From assembly GCA_026002595.1 (NCBI GenBank), contig BOBW01000078.1:1-7479 (forward strand): a stretch of 7,479 bases of DNA. The letters are read 5' to 3'. Shown here piece after piece: positions 6,285 to 7,479 of the stretch. The stretch's first letter is position 1. Every line of letters begins with the position of its first letter. Both the position numbers and the translations under genes were made by a program. The notes below the pieces were generated by a model. The model searched no databases, had not been told where the DNA came from, and worked only from the letters and a program-made list of their open reading frames with translations. This DNA comes from Spirochaetia bacterium. Its GTDB lineage: Bacteria; Spirochaetota; Spirochaetia; Treponematales; Breznakiellaceae.

Positions 6285-7132
6285 TGAATATCCTCACCTT
6301 TGATATAGAAGAATGGTTCCACATTTTAGATAATGATTCTACTAAAACTATCAACGAGTGGAATCATTACGAATCGCGCATATATGCTAATATGGAACGG
6401 ATTTTCAATTTATTGGAGGCGGCGCAGGTAAAAGCGACCTTTTTTTGCCTTGGATGGATAGCCGAAACCTACCCTGAAATTATAAAAGAGATCGTTAAGC
6501 GGGGGTATGAAATCGGTACCCATACGACTGCCCATCAATTGGTTTACGAGCAAGCGCCTAAAATATTCTCATCTGATTTGGAACGCTCGGTAAAAACCCT
6601 GGAAGATATCACGGGACAAAAAGTTAAATGTTTTCGTGCTCCCGGATTTTCTATCCGTGAGGATAGCCGATGGGTGTTCGATATCCTGGTTTCACAGGGC
6701 ATAGAAATTGACAGTTCCATTTTCCCCGCTGCACGGGCGCACGGTGGTTTCCCGTCATACAAAGCGATTGCCCCTGCTATGATACAATACGATGGGATTT
6801 TTTTAAAGGAGTTTCCCATCAATTATACGACTATTTTTGGGAGACCGCTTATCTATTCCGGGGGTGGGTATTTCAGGCTGTTCCCCTATTCGTATATAAA
6901 ACACTGGACGAAGGAAACCTCGTATTTGATGACCTATTTCCATCCCCGTGATTTCGATGCTGAGCAGCCGGTGATCAAATCATTATCCCATCTGCGCAGA
7001 TTCAAATCGTATGTCGGGTTATCAAGTGCATTCAAGAAACTTCAAAAATTACTTGCTGATTTTGATTTTATTGACATAGCGGAAGCGGATAAGCTGATTG
7101 ATTGGGAAAAGGCCCGTACCATTACGGTATAA
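6281..7132 (+). CDS. Polysaccharide deacetylase, NodB fold with DUF3473 tail
   Basis: This is a metal-dependent carbohydrate N- or O-deacetylase with the NodB homology fold, of the DUF3473 subtype seen in exopolysaccharide (including exosortase/PEP-CTERM-linked) loci. ILTFDIEEWFH (4-14) is motif 1, with catalytic Asp8. GTHTTAHQ (79-86) gives the metal ligands His81 and His85. FRAPGFS (118-124) is motif 3. The DUF3473 part includes SGGGYFRLFPY (193-203) and TYFHPRDFD (218-226) with His221. No signal peptide is present, so it should act in the cytoplasm or at the inner membrane face, probably on a sugar nucleotide or lipid-linked intermediate. The junction with the previous gene is ATGATGA: the ATG at 6281 (4-base overlap) or at 6284 (1-base overlap) could be used, and the two differ only by one Met. 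No Shine-Dalgarno is visible, so translation is probably coupled. GC content rises within this gene (36/60 at 6721-6780). Confidence 0.93.
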   Translation: MMNILTFDIEEWFHILDNDSTKTINEWNHYESRIYANMERIFNLLEAAQVKATFFCLGWIAETYPEIIKEIVKRGYEIGTHTTAHQLVYEQAPKIFSSDLERSVKTLEDITGQKVKCFRAPGFSIREDSRWVFDILVSQGIEIDSSIFPAARAHGGFPSYKAIAPAMIQYDGIFLKEFPINYTTIFGRPLIYSGGGYFRLFPYSYIKHWTKETSYLMTYFHPRDFDAEQPVIKSLSHLRRFKSYVGLSSAFKKLQKLLADFDFIDIAEADKLIDWEKARTITV

Positions 7133-7135
7133 GGA
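7131..7135 (+). promoter_or_regulatory. Ribosome binding site for the Wzz-like gene
   Basis: AAGGA overlaps the TAA stop of the deacetylase and lies 6 bases before the ATG at 7142. It fixes the start of the partial Wzz-like gene and links it to the same transcript. Confidence 0.65.
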
Positions 7136-7141
7136 TTAACA

Positions 7142-7479
7142 ATGACCGAAGAACAAAACACCGATGACGAGATCAGCCTCATCGATCTCTTTGCTGTCAT
7201 CTGGCAGAGAAAAAAAATGATTATAACTATAACGCTTATCGCCGCTATCGGCATCTTACTGTTAAATGCTATCTCATTGTTATTATCACCTGAAGTCGCA
7301 CCTCTCCCCAACGAATATACCCCCACGGCCCTTATGCTCATCAACAATTCATCTTCCTCAGGCGGCGGGATGGCCTCCATGCTCAGCGCCTCAGGCCTCG
7401 GCGGCCTGGCCGGTCTTGCCGGGGTCAGCACCGGTTCAACATCCAGCCAGCTTGCCGTGGAACTGGTGAGTACCAATAC
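7142..7479 (+). CDS. Wzz-type chain-length determinant (partial, 5' end)
   Basis: The first 112 codons of a gene that runs off the right edge were translated by hand from the ATG at 7142 without a stop. The N-terminus has the Wzz entry motif EISLIDLFAVIWQRKKMI (10-27), followed by one transmembrane helix (about 26-48, ITLIAAIGILLLNAISLLLS). The periplasmic start LPNEYTPTALMLI (55-67) matches the proline-and-tyrosine segment after the first helix in this family. A Gly/Ser/Ala/Leu-rich stretch (70-102) follows. Such inner-membrane proteins control the chain length of Wzy-polymerised glycans, which places the operon in a Wzx/Wzy-type pathway. The DNA is much richer in GC than the upstream genes (44/60 at 7381-7440), so it may be native to the host next to an acquired cassette. 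Similarity to spirochaete homologues is from memory. A tyrosine-kinase fusion cannot be excluded because the C-terminus is missing. Confidence 0.88.
   Translation, partial: MTEEQNTDDEISLIDLFAVIWQRKKMIITITLIAAIGILLLNAISLLLSPEVAPLPNEYTPTALMLINNSSSSGGGMASMLSASGLGGLAGLAGVSTGSTSSQLAVELVSTN

Noticed and set aside
7114..7127. Small hairpin CCGTA-CCAT-TACGG just before the end of the deacetylase gene
   Set aside because: Only 5 base pairs, inside coding sequence and with no T-run, so neither a terminator nor a clear regulatory element.
7266..7469. Plus-strand open frame of 67 codons inside the Wzz-like gene
   Set aside because: It lies in another frame of a gene with recognisable Wzz motifs, and its His/Pro/Trp-rich product matches nothing I know.
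7042..7476. Long minus-strand open frame (144 codons) opposite the deacetylase end and the Wzz-like start
   Set aside because: Its Pro/Ala/Arg-rich product reflects the GC-rich complement of the Wzz-like gene. The plus-strand frame has clear Wzz motifs, a ribosome site and a membrane helix.

Overview
The window is a stretch of a surface-polysaccharide (capsule, O-antigen-like or glycan) biosynthesis cluster. Every supported gene lies on the plus strand. Genes abut, overlap by 1 to 11 bases, or are separated by 8 to 98 bases, and I see no terminator, so it reads as one operon entering from the left and leaving on the right. No RNA genes, mobile elements or CRISPR arrays are visible.

Layout. 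The 3' end of an unidentified gene (3-188) overlaps glf, UDP-galactopyranose mutase (178-1269). A DUF4422 glycosyltransferase-like gene follows (1278-2123). After the only sizeable spacer (98 bp) come a glycerol-3-phosphate cytidylyltransferase (2222-2614) and a LicD-family phosphotransferase (2629-3471). Next is a tight block: an FkbH-like HAD-IIIC protein (GTG start, 3471-5060), a stand-alone acyl carrier protein (5057-5278), a GNAT-like acyltransferase (5328-6284) and a DUF3473/NodB-type polysaccharide deacetylase (6281-7132). The window ends inside a Wzz-type chain-length determinant (7142 onward).

How the genes may work together (inference). Glf supplies UDP-galactofuranose, and the DUF4422 protein is a candidate transferase for it. 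The cytidylyltransferase makes CDP-glycerol, which LicD could use to add phosphoglycerol to the glycan. FkbH plus ACP would make a glyceryl-type thioester. The deacetylase would expose a sugar amine, and the GNAT-like protein could acylate it from the ACP. Wzz would set chain length. The FkbH-ACP-GNAT-deacetylase block is the most interesting part: it looks like a deacetylate-then-reacylate module that could put an unusual hydroxyacyl amide on an amino sugar.

Organism. Base composition is uneven: hand-counted 60-base lines run from about 22-23% GC (1741-1800, 5401-5460) to about 57-73% (481-540, 6721-6780, 7381-7440), as expected for a horizontally assembled cluster in a host richer in GC. 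The Wzz N-terminus, with its Gly/Ser/Ala-rich stretch after the PNEYTP motif, resembles spirochaete (Treponema-like) chain-length proteins as I remember them. I therefore lean towards a treponeme or related spirochaete, with modest confidence and no database check.
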